Shown here piece after piece: positions 14,041 to 25,777 of a DNA stretch of 64,000 bases. Both the position numbers and the translations under genes were made by a program. Each line of letters begins with the position of its first letter. The first letter of the stretch is position 1. The notes below the pieces were generated by a model that saw only the letters and a program-made list of their open reading frames with translations, did no database searches and had not been told where the DNA came from. Origin of the DNA: Micromussa lordhowensis (Eukaryota; Cnidaria; Anthozoa; Scleractinia; Lobophylliidae); contig CAXHUQ010000947.1 in assembly GCA_964020085.1 (NCBI GenBank), positions 25,001 to 89,000 on the forward strand. Reading direction: 5' to 3'.

Positions 14041-14859
14041 ATCCTAGTTAGGACATGATGGCATTGGCGCCAGGGTGTTTTTTCTGGCCTTCTTTTTGCA
14101 GTAGTTTCCCCTGGTCCCAACTTTGCAGAATTTCAGAAAACGCGCGCTGGGGGTCCCCTTGGCAAATTTGACATAGCTCGGCTTCACGGGCACTTTAAGA
14201 GGCGCGGTTTGCAGCAAAATGTTCTGCTAGGTTGGCACTTTAAGGAAATTCTAGTTAGGACATGATGGCATTGGCGCCAGGGTGTTTTTTCTGGCCTTCT
14301 TTTTGCAGTAGTTTCCCCTGGTCCCAACTTTGCAGAATTTCAGAAAACGCGCGCTGGGGGTCCCCTTGGCAAATTTGACATAGCTCGGCTTCACTGGCAC
14401 TTTAAGAGGCGCGGTTTGCAGCAAAATGTTCTGCTAGGTTGGCACTTCAAGGAAATCCTAGTTAGGACATGATGGCATTGGCGCCAGGGTGTTTTTTCTG
14501 GCCTTCTTTTTGCAGTAGTTTCCCCTGGTCCCAACTTTGCAGAATTTCAGAAAACGCGCGCTGGGGGTCCCCTTGGCAAATTTGACATAGCTCGGCTTCA
14601 CGGGCACTTTAAGAGGCGCGGTTTGCAGCAAAATGTTCTGCTAGGTTGGCACTTTAAGGAAATTTTAGTTAGGACATGATAACATTGGCGCCAGGGTGTT
14701 TTTTCTGGCCTTCTTTTTGCAGTAGTTTCCCCTGGTCCCAACTTTGCAGAATTTCAGAAAACGCGCGCTCGGGGTCCCCTTGGCAAATTTGACATAGCTC
14801 GGCTTCACGGGCACTTTAAGAGGCGCGGTTTGCAGCAAAATGTTCTGCTAGGTTGGCAC

Positions 14860-16350
14860 TTCAAGGAAATTTTAAATAGGACATGATGGCATTGGCGCCA
14901 GGGTGTTTTTTCTGGCCTTTTTTTTGCAGTAGTTTCCCCTGGTCCCAACTTTGCAGAATTTCAGAAAACGCGCGCTGGGGGTCCCCTTGGCAAAATTGAC
15001 ATAGCTCGGCTTCACGGGCACTTTAAGAGGCGCGGTTTGCAGCAAAATGTTCTGCTAGTTTGGCACTTCAAGGAAATCCTAGTTAGGACATGATGGCATT
15101 GGCGCCAAGGTGTTTTTTCTGGCCTTCTTTTTGCAGTAGTTTCCCCTGGTCCCAACTTTGCAGAATTTCAGAAAACGCGCGCTGGGGGTCCCCTTGGCAA
15201 ATTTGACATAGCTCGGCTTCACGGGCACTTTAAGAGGCGCGGTTTGCAGCAAAATGTTCTGCTAGGTTGGCACTTCAAGGAAATCCTAGTTAGGACATGA
15301 TGGCATTGGCGCCAGGGTGTTTTTTCTGGCCTTCTTTTTGCAGTAGTTTCCCCTGGTCCCAACTTTGCAGAATTTCAGAAAACGCGCGCTGGGGGTCCCC
15401 TTGGCAAATTTGACATAGCTCGGCTTCACGGGCACTTTAAGAAGCGCGGTTTGCAGCAAAATGTTCTGCTGGGTTGGCACTTCAAGGAAATTTTAAATAG
15501 GACATGATGGCATTGGCGCCAGGGTGTTTTTTCTGGCCTTCTTTTTGCAGTAGTTTCCCCTGGTCCCAACTTTGCAGAATTTCAGAAAACGCGCGCTGGG
15601 GGTCCCCTTGGCAAAATTGACATAGCTCGGCTTCACGGGCACTTTAAGAGGCGCGGTTTGCAGCAAAATGTTCTGCTAGTTTGGCACTTCAAGGAAATCC
15701 TAGTTACGACATGATGGCATTGGCGCCAAGGTGTTTTTTCTGGCCTTCTTTTTGCAGTAGTTTCCCCTGGTCCCAACTTTGCAGAATTTCAGAAAACGCG
15801 CGCTGGGGGTCCCCTTGGCAAATTTGACATAGCTCGGCTTCACGGGCACTTTAAGAGGCGCGGTTTGCAGCAAAATGTTCTGCTAGGTTGGCACTTCAAG
15901 GAAATCCTAGTTAGGACATGATGGCATTGGCGCCAGGGTGTTTTTTCTGGCCTTCTTTTTGCAGTAGTTTCCCCTGGTCCCAACTTTGCAGAATTTCAGA
16001 AAACGCGCGCTGGGGGTCCCCTTGGCAAATTTGACATAGCTCGGCTTCACGGGCACTTTAAGAGGCGCGGTTTGCAGCAAAATGTTCTGCTGGGTTGGCA
16101 CTTCAAGGAAATTTTAAATAAGACATGATGGCATTGGCGCCAGGGTATTTTTTCTGGCCTTCTTTTTGCAGTAGTTTCCCCTGGTCCCAACTTTGCAGAA
16201 TTTCAGAAAACGCGCGCTGGGGGTCCCCTTGGCAAAATTGACATAGCTCGGCTTCACGGGCACTTTAAGAGGCGCGGTTTGCAGCAAAATGTTCTGCTAG
16301 TTTGGCACTTCAAGGAAATTTTAGTTACGACATGATGGCATTGGCGCCAA
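14860..16350. repeat. Tandem 3-mer higher-order repeat, period 621 bp, about 2.4 copies
   Basis: The tail variant TTTAAATAGG starts at 14,871 and 15,492, and TTTAAATAAG at 16,113: two intervals of exactly 621 bp, or three monomers. In each copy the next unit has GGCAAAATTGAC and CTAGTTTGGC, and the unit after that has GCCAAGG. The second and third copies of the closing unit read GCTGGGTTGGC. The third copy is incomplete and ends near 16,350 with a variant GCCAAGGG plus T run. Confidence 0.88.
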
Positions 16351-19300
16351 GGGTTTTTTTTCTGGCCTTCTTTTTGCAGTAGTTTCCCCTGGTCCCAACT
16401 TTGCAGAATTTCAGAAAACGCGCGCTGGGGGTCCCCTTGGCAAATTTGACATAGCTCGGCTTCACGGGCACTTTAAGAGGCGCGGTGTGTAGCAAAATGT
16501 TCTGCTAGGTTGGCACTTGAAGGAAATCCTAGTTAGGACATGATGGCATTGGCGCCAGGGTGTTTTTTCTGGCCTTCTTTTTGCAGTAGTTTCCCCTGGT
16601 CCCAACTTTGCAGAATTTCAGAAAACGCGCGCTGGGGGTCCCCTTGGCAAATTTGACATAGCTCGGCTTCACGGGCACTTTAAGAGGCGCGGTTTGCAGC
16701 AAAATGTTCTGCTAGGTTGGCACTTCAAGGAAATCCTAGTTAGGACATGATGGCATTGGCGCCAGGGTGTTTTTTCTGGCCTTCTTTTTGCAGTAGTTTC
16801 CCCTGGTCCCAACTTTGCAGAATTTCAGAAAACGCGCGCTGGGGGTCCCCTTGGCAAATTTGACATAGCTCGGCTTCACGGGCACTTTAAGAGGCGCGGT
16901 TTGCAGCAAAATGTTCTGCTAGGTAGGCACTTTAAGGAAATCCTAGTTAGGACATGATGGCATTGGCGCCAGGGTGTTTTTTCTGGCCTTCTTTTTGCAG
17001 TAGTTTCCGCTGGTCCCAACCTTGCAGAATTTCAGAAAACGCGCGCTGGGGGTCCCCTTGGCAAATTTGACATAGCTCGGCTTCACGGGCACTTTAAGAG
17101 GCGCGGTTTGCAGCAAAATGTTCTGCTAGGTTGGCGCTTCAAGGAAATTTTAGTTAGGACATGATGGCATTGGCGCCAGGGTGTTTTTTCTGGCCTTCTT
17201 TTTGCAGTAGTTTCCCCTGGTCCCAACTTTGCAGAATTTCAGAAAACGCGCGCTGGGGGTCCCCTTGGCAAATTTGACATAGCTCGGCTTCACGGGCACT
17301 TTAAGAGGCGCGGTTTGCAGCAAAATGTTCTGCTAGGTTGGCACTTCAAGGAAATCCTAGTTAGGACATGATGGCATTGGCGCCAGGGTGTTTTTTCTGG
17401 CCTTCTTTTTGCAGTAGTTTCCCCTGGTCCCAACTTTGCAGAATTTCAGAAAACGCGCGCTGGGGGTCCCCTTGGCAAATTTGACATAGCTCGGCTTCAC
17501 GGGCACTTTAAGAGGCGCGGTTTGCAGCAAAATGTTCTGCTAGGTTGGCACTTTAAGGAAATCCTAGTTAGGACATGATGGCATTGGCGCCAGGGTGTTT
17601 TTTCTGGCCTTCTTTTTGCAGTAGTTTCTCCTGGTCCCAACTTTGCAGAATTTCAGAAAACGCGCGCTGGGGGTCCCCTTGGCAAATTTGACATAGCTCG
17701 GCTTCACGGGCACTTTAAGAGGCGCGAATTGCAGCAAAATGTTTTGCTAGGTTGGCACTTCAAGGAAATCCTAGTTAGGACATGATGGCATTGGCGCCAG
17801 GGTGTTTTTTCTGGCCTTCTTTTTGCAGTAGTTTCTCCTGGTCCTAACTTTGCAGAATTTCAGAAAACGCGCGCTGGGGGTCCCCTTGGCAAATTTGACA
17901 TAGCTCGGCTTCACGGGCACTTTAAGAGGCGCGGTTTGCAGCAAAATGTTCTGCTAGGTTGGCACTTTAAGGAAATCCTAGTTAGGACATGATGGCATTG
18001 GCGCCAGGGTGTTTTTTCTGGCCTTCTTTTTGCAGTAGTTTCCCCTGGTCCCAACTTTGCAGAATTTCAGAAAACGCGCGCTGGGGGTCCCCTTGGCAAC
18101 TTTGACATAGCTCGGCTTCACGGGCACTTTCAGAGGCGCGGTTTGCAGCAAAATGTTCTGCTAGGTTGGCACTTCAAGGAAATCCTAGTTAGGACATGAT
18201 GACATTGGCGCCAGGGTGTTTTTTCTGGCCTTCTTTTTGCAGTAGTTTCCCCTGGTCCCAACTTTGCAGAATTTCAGAAAACGCGCGCTGGGGGTCCCCT
18301 TGGCAAATTTGACATAGCTCGGCTTCACGGGCACTTTAAGAGGCGCGGTTTGCAGCAAAATGTTCTGCTAGGTTGGCACTTCAAGGAAATCGTAGTTAGG
18401 ACATGATGACATTGGCGCCAGGGTGTTTTCTGTGGCCTTTTTTTTGCAGGAGTTTCCCCTGGTCCCAACTTTGCAGAATTTCAGAAAACGCGCGCTGGGG
18501 GTCCCCTTGGCAAATTTGACATAGCTCGGCTTCACGGGCACTTTAAGAGGCGCGGTTTGCAGCAAAATGTTCTGCTAGGTTGGCTCTTCAAGGAAATCTT
18601 AGTCAAGACATGATGGCATTGGCGCCAGGGTGTTTTTTCTGGCCTTCTTTTTGCAGTAGTTTCCCCTGGTCCCAACTTTGCAGTATTTCAGAAAACGCGC
18701 GCTGGGGGTCCCCTTGGCAAATTTGACATAGCTCGGCTTCACGGGCACTTTAAGAGGCGCGGTTGGCAGCAAAATGTTCTGCTAGGTTGGCACTTCAAGG
18801 AAATTGTAGTTAGGACATGATGGCATTGGCGCCAGGGTGTTTTTTCTGGCCTTCTATTTGCAGTAGTTTCCCCTGGTCCCAACTTTGCAGAATTTCAGAA
18901 AACGCGCGCTGGGGGTCCCCTTGGCAAATTTGACATAGCTCGGCTTCACGGGCACTTTAAGAGGCGCGGTTTGCAGCAAAATGTTTTGCTAGGTTGGCAC
19001 TTTAAGGAAATCCTAGTTAAGACATGATGGCATTGGCGCCAGGGCAATTTTTCTGGCCTTCTTTTTGCAGTAGTTTCCCCTGGTCCCAACTTTGCAGAAT
19101 TTCAGAAAACGCGCGCTGGGGGTCCCCTTGGCAAATTTGACATAGCTCGGCTTCACGGGCACTTTAAGAGGCGCGGTTTGCAGCAAAATGTTCTGCTAGG
19201 TTGGCACTTGAAGGAAATCCAAGTTAGAACATGATGGCATTGGCGCCAGGGTGTTTTTTCTGGCCTTCTTTTTGCAGTAGTTTCCCCTGGTCCCAACTTT

Positions 19301-19640
19301 GCAGAATTTCAGAAAACGCGCGCTGGGGGTCCCCTTGGCAAATTTGACATAGCTCGGCTTCACGGGCACTTTAAGAGGCGCGGTTTGCAGCAAAATGTTC
19401 TGCTAGGTTGGCACTTCAAGGAAATCCTAGTTAGGACATGATGGCATTGGCGCCAGGGTGTTTTTTCTGGCCTTCTTTTTGCAGTAGTTTCCCCTGGTCC
19501 CAACTTTGCAGAATTTCAGAAAACGCGCGCTGGGGGTTCCCTTGGCAAATTTGACATAGCTCGGCTTCACGGGCACTTTAAGAGGCGCGGTTTGCAGCAA
19601 AATGTTCTGCTAGGTTCGCACTTTAAGGAAATCCTAGTTA
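16350..19640. repeat. Type A monomers without a clear higher-order unit
   Basis: About sixteen type A units with mostly private variants. The unit near 18,430-18,460 reads TTTTCTGTGG and GCAGGAG, so at position 45 it carries the B/C state G while its other diagnostic sites remain A. A unit near 19,044 has GGGCAATTTTTC in place of the usual T tract start. No block duplication was recognised here. Confidence 0.7.
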
Positions 19641-20486
19641 GGACATGATGGCATTGGCGCCAGGGTGTTTTTTCTGGCCTTCTTTTTGCAGTAGTTTCCC
19701 CTGGTCCCAACTTTGCAGAATTTCAGAAAACGCGCGCTGGGGGTCCCCTTGGCAAATTTGACATAGCTCGGCTTCACGGGCACTTTAAGAGGCGCGGTTT
19801 GCAGCAAAATGTTCTGCTAGGTTGGCACTTCAAGGAAATCCTAGTTAGGACATGATGGCATTGGCGCCAGGGTGTTTTTTCTGGCCTTCTTTTTGCAGTA
19901 GTTTCCCCTGGTCCCAACTTTGCAGAATTTCAGAAAACGCGTGCTGGGGGTCCCCTTGGCAAATTTGACATAGCTCGGCTTCACGGGCACTTTAAGAGGC
20001 GCGGTTTGCAGCAAAATGTTCTGCTAGGTTGGCACTTCAAGGAAATACTAGTTAGGACATGATGGCATTGGCGCCAGGGTGTTTTTTCTGGCCTTCTTTT
20101 TGCAGTAGTTTCCCCTGGTCCCAACTTTGCAGAATTTCAGAAAACGCGCGCTGGGGGTCCCCTTGGCAAATTTGACATAGCTCGGCTTCACGGGCACTTT
20201 AAGAGGCGCGGTTTGCAGCAAAATGTTCTGCTAGGTTGGCACTTCAAGGAAATCTTAGTTAGGACATGATGGCATTGGCGCCAGGGTGTTTTTTCTGGCC
20301 TTCTTTTTGCAGTAGTTTCCCCTGGTCCCAACTTTGCAGAATTTCAGAAAACGCGCGCTGGGGGTCCCCTTGGCAAATTTGACATAGCTCGGCTTCACGG
20401 GCACTTTAAGAGGCGCGGTTTGCAGCAAAATGTTCTGCTAGGTTGGCACTTCAAGGAAATCCTAGTTAGGACATGATGGCATTGGC

Positions 20487-20506
20487 GCCAGGGTGTTTTT
20501 TCTGGC
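20487..20506. repeat. Dyad 1: GCCAG / CTGGC inverted repeat (example copy, type A)
   Basis: GCCAG at monomer positions 12-16 and CTGGC at 27-31 are perfect reverse complements separated by a 10-base, T-rich loop. The same pair occurs in most A, B and C units. A 2-bp deletion variant in part of the B array lengthens each arm to GGCCAG / CTGGCC. Confidence 0.75.
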
Positions 20507-20535
20507 CTTCTTTTTGCAGTAGTTTCCCCTGGTCC

Positions 20536-20601
20536 CAACTTTGCAGAATTTCAGAAAACGCGCGCTGGGGGTCCCCTTGGCAAATTTGACATAGCTCGGC
20601 T
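20536..20601. repeat. Invariant core of the monomer (positions 61-126), example copy
   Basis: Across about 308 units this segment changes little. Substitutions seen are scattered and few in A (for example CTAAGGG at 9,593, 11,457 and 51,101) and include one common C-to-T in B that turns GGTCCCCTT into GGTCTCCTT. It holds GCGCGC, the inverted repeat GGGG-T-CCCC and the 8-bp palindrome CAAATTTG. All three subfamily switches in the window fall inside or at the edge of this segment. Whether its conservation reflects protein binding, or only sequence homogenisation, cannot be decided from sequence. Confidence 0.8.
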
Positions 20602-20645
20602 TCACGGGCACTTTAAGAGGCGCGGTTTGCAGCAAAATGTTCTGC

Positions 20646-20678
20646 TAGGTTGGCACTTCAAGGAAATCCTAGTTAGGA
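20646..20678. repeat. Hypervariable tail of the monomer (positions 171-203), example copy
   Basis: This segment differs between neighbouring units throughout the window. Position 184 is T, C, G or occasionally A (CTTTAAGG, CTTCAAGG, CTTGAAGG, CTTAAAGG). The dinucleotide at 193-194 in AAATNNTAG appears as CC, TT, GT, CG, TG, GC, TC, CT, AC, AT and TA. Positions 200-203 vary among TTAGGAC, TTAAGAC, TTAGAAC, TTAAAAC, TTACGAC and TTAGCAC, and a TTTTAAATAGG form recurs. These combinations make the block duplications traceable by eye. Confidence 0.85.
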
Positions 20679-23550
20679 CATGATGGCATTGGCGCCAGGG
20701 TGTTTTTTCTGGCCTTCTTTTTGCAGTAGTTTCCCCTGGTCCCAACTTTGCAGAATTTCAGAAAACGCGTGCTGGGGGTCCCCTTGGCAAATTTGACATA
20801 GCTCGGCTTCACGGGCACTTTAAGAGGCGCGGTTTGCAGCAAAATGTTCTGCTAGGTTGGCACTTCAAGGAAATACTAGTTAGGACATGATGGCATTGGC
20901 GCCAGGGTGTTTTTTCTGGCCTTCTTTTTGCAGTAGTTTCCCCTGGTCCCAACTTTGCAGAATTTCAGAAAACGCGCGCTGGGGGTCCCCTTGGCAAATT
21001 TGACATAGCTCGGCTTCACGGGCACTTTAAGAGGCGCGGTTTGCAGCAAAATGTTCTGCTAGGTTGGCACTTCAAGGAAATCTTAGTTAGGACATGATGG
21101 CATTGGCGCCAGGGTGTTTTTTCTGGCCTTCTTTTTGCAGTAGTTTCCCCTGGTCCCAACTTTGCAGAATTTCAGAAAACGCGCGCTGGGGGTCCCCTTG
21201 GCAAATTTGACATAGCTCGGCTTCACGGGCACTTTAAGAGGCGCGGTTTGCAGCAAAATGTTCTGCTAGGTTGGCACTTCAAGGAAATCCTAGTTAGGAC
21301 ATGATGGCATTGGCGCCAGGGTGTTTTTTCTGGCCTTCTTTTTGCAGTAGTTTCCCCTGGTCCCAACTTTGCAGAATTTCAGAAAACGCGCGCTGGGGGT
21401 CCCCTTGGCAAATTTGACATAGCTCGGCTTCACGGGCACTTTAAGAGGCGCGGTTTGCAGCAAAATGTTCTGCTAGGTTGGCACTTCAAGGAAATCCTAG
21501 TTAGGACATGATGGCATTGGCGCCAGGGTGTTTTTTCTGGCCTTCTTTTTGCAGTAGTTTCCCCTGGTCCCAACTTTGCAGAATTTCAGAAAACGCGCGC
21601 TGGGGGTCCCCTTGGCAAATTTGACATAGCTCGGCTTCACGGGCACTTTAAGAGCCGCGGTTTGCAGCAAAATGTTCTGCTAGGTTGGCATTTCAAGGAA
21701 ATCCTAGTTAGGACATGATGGCATTAGCGCCAGGGTGTTTTTTCTCGCCTTCTTTTTGCAGTAGTTTCCCCTGGTCCCAACTTTGCAGAATTTCAGAAAA
21801 CGCGCGCTGGGGGTCCCCTTGGCAAATTTGACATAGCTCGGCTTCACGGGCACTTTAAGAGGCGCAGTTTGCAGCAAAATGTTCTGCTAGGTTGGCACTT
21901 TAAGGAAATCGTAGTTAGGACATGATGGCAATGGCGCCAGGGTGTTTTTTCTGGCCTTCTTTTTGCAGTAGTTTCCCCTGGTCCCAACTTTGCAGAATTT
22001 CAGAAAACGCGCGCTGGGGGTCCCCTTGGCAAATTTGACATAGCTCGGCTTCACGGGCACTTTAAGAAGCGCGGTTTGCAGCAAAATGTTCTGCTTGGTT
22101 GGCACTTTAAGGAAATCCTAGTTAGGACATGATGGCATTGGCGCCAAGGTGTTTTTTCTGGCCTTCTTTTTGCAGTAGTTTCCCCTGGTCCCAACTTTGC
22201 AGAATTTCAGAAAACGCGCGCTGGGGGTCCCCTTGGCAAATTTGACATAGCTCGGCTTCACGGGCACTTTAAGAGGCGCGGTTTGCAGCAAAATGTTCTG
22301 CTAGGTTGGCACTTTAAGGAAATGCTAGTTAGGACATGATGGCATTGGCGCCAGGGTGTTTTTTCTGGCCTTCTTTTTGCAGTAGTTTCCCCTGGTCCCA
22401 ACTTTGCAGAATTTCAGAAAACGCGCGCTGGGGGTCCCCTTGGCAAATTTGACATAGCTCGGCTTCACGGGCACTTTAAGAGGCGCGGTTTGCAGCAAAA
22501 TGTTCTGCTAGGTTGGCACTTCAAGGAAATCCTAGTTAGGACATGATGGCATTGGCGCCAGGGTGTTTTTTCTGGCCTTCTTTTTGCAGTAGTTTCCCCT
22601 GGTCCCAACTTTGCAGAATTTCAGAAAACGCGCGCTGGGGGTCCCCTTGGCAAATTTGACATAGCTCGGCTTCACGGGCACTTTAAGAGGCGCGGTTTGC
22701 AGCAAAATGTTCTGCTAGGTTGGCACTTCAAGGAAATCCTAGTTAGGACATGATGGCATTGGCGCCAGGGTGTTTTTTCTGGCCTTCTTTTTGCAGTAGT
22801 TTCCCCTGGTCCCAACTTTGCAGAATTTCAGAAAACGCGCGCTGGGGGTCCCCTTGGCAAATTTGACATAGCTCGGCTTCACGGGCACTTTAAGAGGCGC
22901 GGTTTGCAGCAAAATGTTCTGCTAGGTTGGCACTTCAAGGAAATCTTAGTTAGGACATGATGGCATTGGCGCCAGGGTGTTTTTTCTGGCCTTCTTTTTG
23001 CAGTAGTTTCCCCTGGTCCCAACTTTGCACAATTTCAGAAAACGCGCGCTGGGGGTCCCCTTGGCAAATTTGACATAGCTCGGCTTCACGGGCACTTTAA
23101 GAGGCGCGGTTTGCAGCAAAATGTTCTGCTAGGTTGGCACTTCAAGGAAATCCTAGTTAGGACATGATGGCATTGGCGCCAGGGTGTTTTTTCTGGCCTT
23201 CTTTTTGCAGTAGTTTCCCCTGGTCCCAACTTTGCAGAATTTCAGAAAACGCGCGCTGGGGGTCCCCTTGGCAAATTTGACATAGCTCGGCTTCACGGGC
23301 ACTTTAAGAGGCGCGGTTTGCAGCAAAATGTTTTGCTAGGTTGGCACTTCAAGGAAATCCTAGTTAGGACATGATGGCATTGGCGCCAGGGTGTTTTTTC
23401 TGGCCTTCTTTTTGCAGTAGTTTCCCCTGGTCCCAACTTTGCAGAATTTCAGAAAACGCGCGCTGGGGGTCCCCTTGGCAAATTTGACATAGCTCGGCTT
23501 CACGGGCACTTTAAGAGGCGCGGTTTGCAGCAAAATGTTCTGCTAGGTTG

Positions 23551-24740
23551 GCACTTTAAAGAAATCCTAGTTAGGACATGATGGCATTGGCGCCAGGGTG
23601 TTTTTTCTGGCCTTCTTTTTGCAGTAGTTTCCCCTGGTCCCAACTTTGCAGAATTTCAGAAAACGCGCGCTGGGGGTCCCCTTGGCAAATTTGACATAGC
23701 TCGGCTTCTCGGGCACTTTAAGAGGCGCGGTTTGCAGCAAAATGTTCTGCTAGGTTGGCACTTTAAGGAAATCCTAGTTAGGACATGATGGCATTGGCGC
23801 CAGGGTGTTTTTTCTGGCCTTCTTTTTGCAGTAGTTTCCCCTGGTCCCAACTTTGCAGAATTTCAGAAAACGCGCGCTGGGGGTCCCCTTGGCAAATTTG
23901 ACATAGCTCGGCTTCACGGGCACTTTAAGAGGCACGGTTTGCAGCAAAATGTTCTGCTAGGTTGGCACTTCAAGGAAATCCTAGTTAAGACATGATGGCA
24001 TTGGCGCCAGGGTGTTTTTTCTGGCCTTCTTTTTGCAGTAGTTTCCCCTGGTCCCAACTTTGCAGAATTTCAGAAAACGCGCGCTGGGGGTCCCCTTGGC
24101 AAATTTGACATAGCTCGGCTTCACGGGCACTTTAAGAGGCGCGGTTTGCAACAAAATGTTCTGCTAGGTTGGCACTTCAAGGAAATCCTAGTTGGGACAT
24201 GATGGCATTGGCGCCAGGGTGTTTTTTCTGGCCTTCTTTTTGCAGTAGTTTCCCCTGGTCCCAACTTTGCAGAATTTCAGAAAACGCGCGCTGGGGGTCC
24301 CCTTGGCAAATTTGACATAGCTCGGCTTCACGGGCACTTTAAGAGGCGCGGTTTGCAGCAAAATGTTCTGCTAGGTTGGCACTTTAAAGAAATGCTAGTT
24401 AGGACATAATGGCATTGGCGCCAGGGTGTTTTTTCTGGCCTTGTTTTTGCAGTAGTTTCCCCTGGTCCCAACTTTGCAGAATTTCAGAAAACGCGCGCTG
24501 GGGGTCCCCTTGGCAAATTTGACATAGCTCGGCTTCTCGGGCACTTTAAGAGGCGCGGTTTGCAGCAAAATGTTCTGCTAGGTTGGCACTTCAAGGAAAT
24601 CCTAGTTAGGACATGATGGCATTGGCGCCAGGGTGTTTTTTCTGGCCTTCTTTTTGCAGTAGTTTCCCCTGGTCCCAACTTTGCAGAATTTCAGAAAACG
24701 CGCGCTGGGGGTCCCCTTGGCAAATTTGACATAGCTCGGC
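23551..24740. repeat. Partial 4-mer duplication, period 828 bp, in type A
   Basis: GCACTTTAAAGAAAT occurs at 23,551 and 24,379, and CTTCTCGGG at 23,705 and 24,533, each 828 bp apart. The copies have diverged at tail sites (TTTAAGG versus TTCAAGG). Near 24,150 and 25,599 a GCAACAAAATG unit followed by GTTGGGAC recurs seven monomers apart, a further older exchange. Confidence 0.65.
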
Positions 24741-25710
24741 TTCACGGGCACTTTAAGAGGCGCGGTTTGCAGCAAAATGTTCTGCTAGGTTGGCACTTCA
24801 AGGAAATCCTAGTTAGGACATGATGGCATTGGCGCCAGGGTGTTTTTTCTGGCCTTCTTTTTGCAGTAGTTTCCCCTGGTCCCAACTTTCCAGAATTTCA
24901 GAAAACGCGCGCTGGGGGTCCCCTTGGCAAATTTGACATAGCTCGACTTCACGGGCACTTTAAGAGGCGCGGTTTGCAGCAAAATGTTCTGCTAGGTTGG
25001 CACTTCAAGGAAATGCTAGTTAGGACATGATGGCATTGGCGCCAGGGTGTTTTTTCTGGCCTTCTTTTTGCAGTAGTTTCCCCTGGTCCCAACTTTGCAG
25101 AATTTCAGAAAACGCGCGCTGGGGGTCCCCTTGGCAAATTTGACATAGCTCGGCTTCACGGGCACTTTAAGAGGCGCGGTTTGCAGCAAAATGTTCTGCT
25201 AGGTTGGCACTTCAAGGAAATTCTAGTTAGGACATGATGGCATTGGCGCCAGGGTGTTTTTTCTGGCCTTCTTTTTGCAGTAGTTTCCCCTGGTCCCAAC
25301 TTTGCAGAATTTCAGAAAACGCGCGCTGGGGGTCCCCTTGGCAAATTTGACATAGCTCGGCTTCACGGGCACTTTAAGAGGCGCGGTTTGCAGCAAAATG
25401 TTCTGCTAGGTTGGCACTTCAAGGAAATCCTAGTTAGGACATGATGGCATTGGCGCCAGGGTGTTTTTTCTGGCCTTCTTTTTGCAGTAGTTTCCCCTGG
25501 TCCCAACTTTGCAGAATTTCAGAAAACGCGCGCTGGGGGTCCCCTTGGCAAATTTGACATAGCTCGGCTTCACGGGCACTTTAAGAGGCGCGATTTGCAA
25601 CAAAATGTTCTGCTAGGTTGGCACTTCAAGGAAATCCTAGTTGGGACATGATGGCATTGGCGCCAGGGTGTTTTTTCTGGCCTTCTTTTTGCAGTAGTTT
25701 CCCCTGGTCC

Positions 25711-25777
25711 CAACTTTGCAGAATTTCAGAAAACGCGCGCTGGGGGTCCCCTTGGCAAATTTGACATAGCTCGGCTC
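25711..25777. repeat. A-to-B switch inside one hybrid monomer
   Basis: The unit beginning near 25,652 has the A states G9, T45, C51, C52 and G57 up to 25,710, then the B states C127 (at 25,777), T140 and G167. The exchange point therefore lies in the invariant core between these two markers. There is no insertion, deletion or loss of phase at the join, as expected for homologous unequal crossover, gene conversion or an in-register assembly join. Confidence 0.9.

Larger units (their letters stand above)
20476..20682 (+). repeat. Reference monomer of subfamily A
   Basis: This is a typical 207-bp type A unit, used here for position numbering. In order it holds a GGCGCC palindrome (9-14), a T-rich tract (21-40) ending in GCAG, the TTTCCCCTGGTCC segment (48-60), a nearly invariant core (61-126) with GCGCGC, GGGGTCCCC and CAAATTTG, the first GGCACTTTAAG (132-142), an odd palindrome TTTGCAGCAAA (151-161), and a variable tail (171-203) with a second GGCACTT. 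The unit contains 102 G+C of 207 by hand count. Confidence 0.95.
19640..21295. repeat. Tandem 4-mer duplication, period 828 bp, in type A
   Basis: GTGCTGGGGG (an unusual T in the GCGCGC run) occurs at 19,941 and 20,769, AAATACTA at 20,043 and 20,871, and AATCTTAG at 20,251 and 21,079, all 828 bp apart, exactly four monomers. I saw no other difference between the two copies by eye. Both limits are approximate because flanking units are consensus-like. Confidence 0.85.
1..25743. repeat. Satellite array, subfamily A, about 124 head-to-tail 207-bp monomers
   Basis: The same unit recurs every 207 bp, from 'ATGGCATT' at 1 to the next at 208 and onward, always in one orientation and with no spacer. 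Diagnostic states are G9 (giving GGCGCC), T45, C51, C52, G57 ('TTTCCCCTGGTCC'), T127 ('CGGCTTCAC'), A140 ('CACTTTAAGAGG') and C167 ('ATGTTCTGC'). By hand count a type A unit is about 49% GC with 8 CpGs. Length changes are rare: 5-bp deletions at 482, 1511, 2127 and 3571, a 1-bp deletion near 521, and 1-bp T-tract gains near 8,070 and 9,934. Units before about 4.9 kb often read 'CCAGGATG', later ones 'CCAGGGTG'. I found no coding, RNA or mobile sequence in it. The family is not one I recognise. Confidence 0.97.

Noticed and set aside
20592..20634. tRNA-like Pol III promoter (A-box-like TAGCTCGGCTTC and B-box-like GGTTTGCAGCA about 31 bp apart), which would suggest a SINE origin
   Set aside because: The A-box-like motif has three mismatches at fixed sites and the B-box-like motif also has several. 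There is no tRNA fold, A-rich tail or target-site duplication.
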